Made by a program: the position numbers and the translations under genes
Shown here: one piece after another, positions 4,141 through 5,485 of the stretch
How the letters are laid out: every line of letters starts with the position of its first letter
Numbering within the stretch: position 1 is the first letter of the stretch
Notes under the pieces: model-generated
What the model saw: the letters and a program-made list of their open reading frames with translations, nothing else
Told to the model about the DNA's origin: nothing
Databases searched by the model: none
Source of the DNA: Geodermatophilaceae bacterium
GTDB lineage: Bacteria > Actinomycetota > Actinomycetes > Mycobacteriales > Geodermatophilaceae
DNA length: 5,485 bases
Direction: 5' to 3'
Assembly: GCA_013811975.1 (NCBI GenBank)
Contig: JACCUF010000227.1
Span: forward strand, 1-5,485

Positions 4141-5485
4141 GTGGTTGACGAACCTTCGCTGAGTCCCCTCGATGGCCGTTACCGACCGATGGTGTCGGCC
4201 ATCGCAGATCACCTGTCCGAGCGGGCCCTCAACCGCGGACGTCTCGAGGTCGAGATCGCGTGGCTCAGTTATCTGGCAACCAGTCGCGCTCTTCCGGAAC
4301 TGCGGGCGCTCACCGACGCTGAGCAGTCGCTGCTGCGCACTCTGGTGGCCGACTTCGGGTCAGCGCAGGCCGCCGAGCTCGCGATCATCGAGCGGCGTAC
4401 CGGTCATGACGTCAAGGCAGTCGAGTACTACATCAAGCAGGCCCTGGCTGACACCTCATTGGCCGACGTCATTGAATTCGTGCACTTCGGGTGTACGTCC
4501 GAGGACATCAACAACCTCGCGTACGGACGGATGCTGCAGCGCGCAGTCACTGATGCCTGGCTGCCCGCCGCGCTCGGCCTGGTCACCGACCTCCGCGATC
4601 TGGCGCTGGCTCAGCGAGATCAGCCGATGCTGTCCCGTACCCATGGTCAGGCGGCGACACCGACGACGGTGGGCAAGGAGATCGCCGTCTTCGTGCACCG
4701 GCTGGACCGACAGCTGAACCGGATCCAGGCCCAGGAGTATCTCGGTAAGTTCAACGGCGCCACGGGGACCTACAGCGCCCATCACGTCGCAGCGCCAGAC
4801 GTGGACTGGATCGAGATCAGCCGCGGCTTCGTAGAGAGCCTCGGTCTGACCTGGAACCCGCTCACGACCCAGATTGAGTCGCATGACTACATGTGTGAGC
4901 TATTCGCCGACCTGGCCCGGTTCAACGGGATCCTGAACAACTTCAACACAGACATGTGGAGCTACATCAGCATCGGGGTATTCCGGCAGAAGGCCACCGC
5001 CGACGCCGTCGGCTCATCGACCATGCCGCACAAGATCAATCCCATCCGGTTCGAGAACTCCGAAGCCAATCTCGAGGTCAGCAATTCGCTGCTTCAGTGT
5101 CTACAGACAGCGCTGATCACCTCTCGCCTGCAGCGCGACCTCAGCGATTCCTCGATGCAGCGCAACATAGGACCGGCACTCGGGTACGCCCTGATCGGCA
5201 TCGTGAACACCAGGACCGGGCTGCGCAGCGTCGACGTCGATGCCCACGCCTTGGTCGCGGAGCTCGACGATGCCTGGGAGGTGCTGGGCGAGGCAGTGCA
5301 GTCGGTGATGCGCCGCTGCGGGCTCGAGCAACCGTACGAGCGGCTCAAGGAGCTGACCCGGGGACAGCGCACTACCCCGGAGATGTTGCGAGAGTTCATC
5401 CTTGCCCAAAGCCTTCCACCCGAGGACGAGCAGCGCCTTCTTGAGCTGACACCTGCTGGCTATACCGGTTTGGCCAGCGCGCTGG
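4141..5485 (+). CDS. purB: Adenylosuccinate lyase, E. coli-like type (3' end outside window)
   Basis: The frame from GTG 4141 stays open through the last base (448 codons plus one base). PurB splits SAICAR to AICAR plus fumarate, and adenylosuccinate to AMP plus fumarate, as a cytosolic homotetramer. Visible marks: LSPLDGRY at the start; HFGCTSEDINNL; RTHGQAATPTT with the catalytic-type T167/H168; and the fumarase/aspartase superfamily loop GSSTMPHKINP with S292, S293, M295, K298 and N300. SRLQRDLSDSS, PYERLKELTRG and the near-terminal LTPAGYTGLA follow as in the roughly 456-residue E. coli protein. By that comparison only about 10-30 residues are missing. This is the E. coli-like subgroup, not the form I recall from Mycobacterium and Streptomyces. 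The start is not certain: GTG 4141 leaves six residues before LSPLDGRY, GTG 4123 would add six more, and neither has a Shine-Dalgarno. It diverges from the aldo-keto reductase operon. Confidence 0.96.
   Translation, partial: MVDEPSLSPLDGRYRPMVSAIADHLSERALNRGRLEVEIAWLSYLATSRALPELRALTDAEQSLLRTLVADFGSAQAAELAIIERRTGHDVKAVEYYIKQALADTSLADVIEFVHFGCTSEDINNLAYGRMLQRAVTDAWLPAALGLVTDLRDLALAQRDQPMLSRTHGQAATPTTVGKEIAVFVHRLDRQLNRIQAQEYLGKFNGATGTYSAHHVAAPDVDWIEISRGFVESLGLTWNPLTTQIESHDYMCELFADLARFNGILNNFNTDMWSYISIGVFRQKATADAVGSSTMPHKINPIRFENSEANLEVSNSLLQCLQTALITSRLQRDLSDSSMQRNIGPALGYALIGIVNTRTGLRSVDVDAHALVAELDDAWEVLGEAVQSVMRRCGLEQPYERLKELTRGQRTTPEMLREFILAQSLPPEDEQRLLELTPAGYTGLASAL

Noticed and set aside
4172..4717. 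Plus-strand open frame at 4172-4717, and the antisense frame at 4456-4884
   Set aside because: Both lie inside purB, whose own frame is intact with full family signatures; the alternative translations are Ser/Arg-rich or motif-free.
1..5485. Search by eye for CRISPR repeats, tRNA/rRNA genes, insertion-sequence ends, transposase or phage genes
   Set aside because: No regularly spaced repeats, cloverleaf sequence, terminal inverted repeats flanking a gene, or mobile-element protein motifs were seen.

Overview
The window is GC-rich, densely packed DNA that reads as an ordinary chromosomal segment of a high-GC Gram-positive bacterium (Actinomycetota). This rests on the strong G/C bias at codon third positions, GTG starts, weak or absent Shine-Dalgarno sequences, and the character of the proteins. 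The iron-sulfur protein at the left edge closely resembles, from memory, the C-terminus of the mycobacterial Rv0338c family. I cannot name the genus.

Layout: (1) 1-614, plus strand: the 3' end of a CCG-domain (Fe-S) oxidoreductase whose start lies outside the window. (2) 611-1171, plus strand: a small single-pass membrane protein of unknown function, overlapping the first gene by 4 bp and so probably translationally coupled to it. (3) 1172-1404: a convergent intergenic region with several GC-rich hairpins and no gene. (4) 4059 down to 1405, minus strand: a compact cluster of three genes, transcribed in the order aldo-keto reductase, MerR-family regulator, CPBP-family intramembrane protease. 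The first gap is 4 bp and the second 47 bp. (5) 4060-4140: a short divergent promoter region. (6) 4141 to the right edge, plus strand: adenylosuccinate lyase (purB) of the E. coli-like type. It runs off the window, probably only a few residues to a few tens of residues short of its C-terminus.

How the genes may work together: purB is housekeeping (IMP to AMP, and the SAICAR step). The aldo-keto reductase and the MerR regulator look like a co-translated detoxification or redox unit. The most suggestive regulatory structure is the 47-bp gap before the CPBP protease gene. It holds a TTGACC -35 with a 19-bp spacer (the MerR-type geometry), an imperfect dyad in that spacer, and a perfect 14-bp palindrome over the start codon, with the predicted transcription start on or next to that ATG. 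The local MerR protein is an obvious candidate to act there, but this is inference.

I found no CRISPR array, tRNA or rRNA gene, transposon, phage gene or recognisable defence system. The gene content is mostly conventional. The parts that merit follow-up are the aldo-keto reductase/MerR/CPBP cluster with its promoter structures, and the unassigned membrane protein coupled to the Fe-S oxidoreductase.
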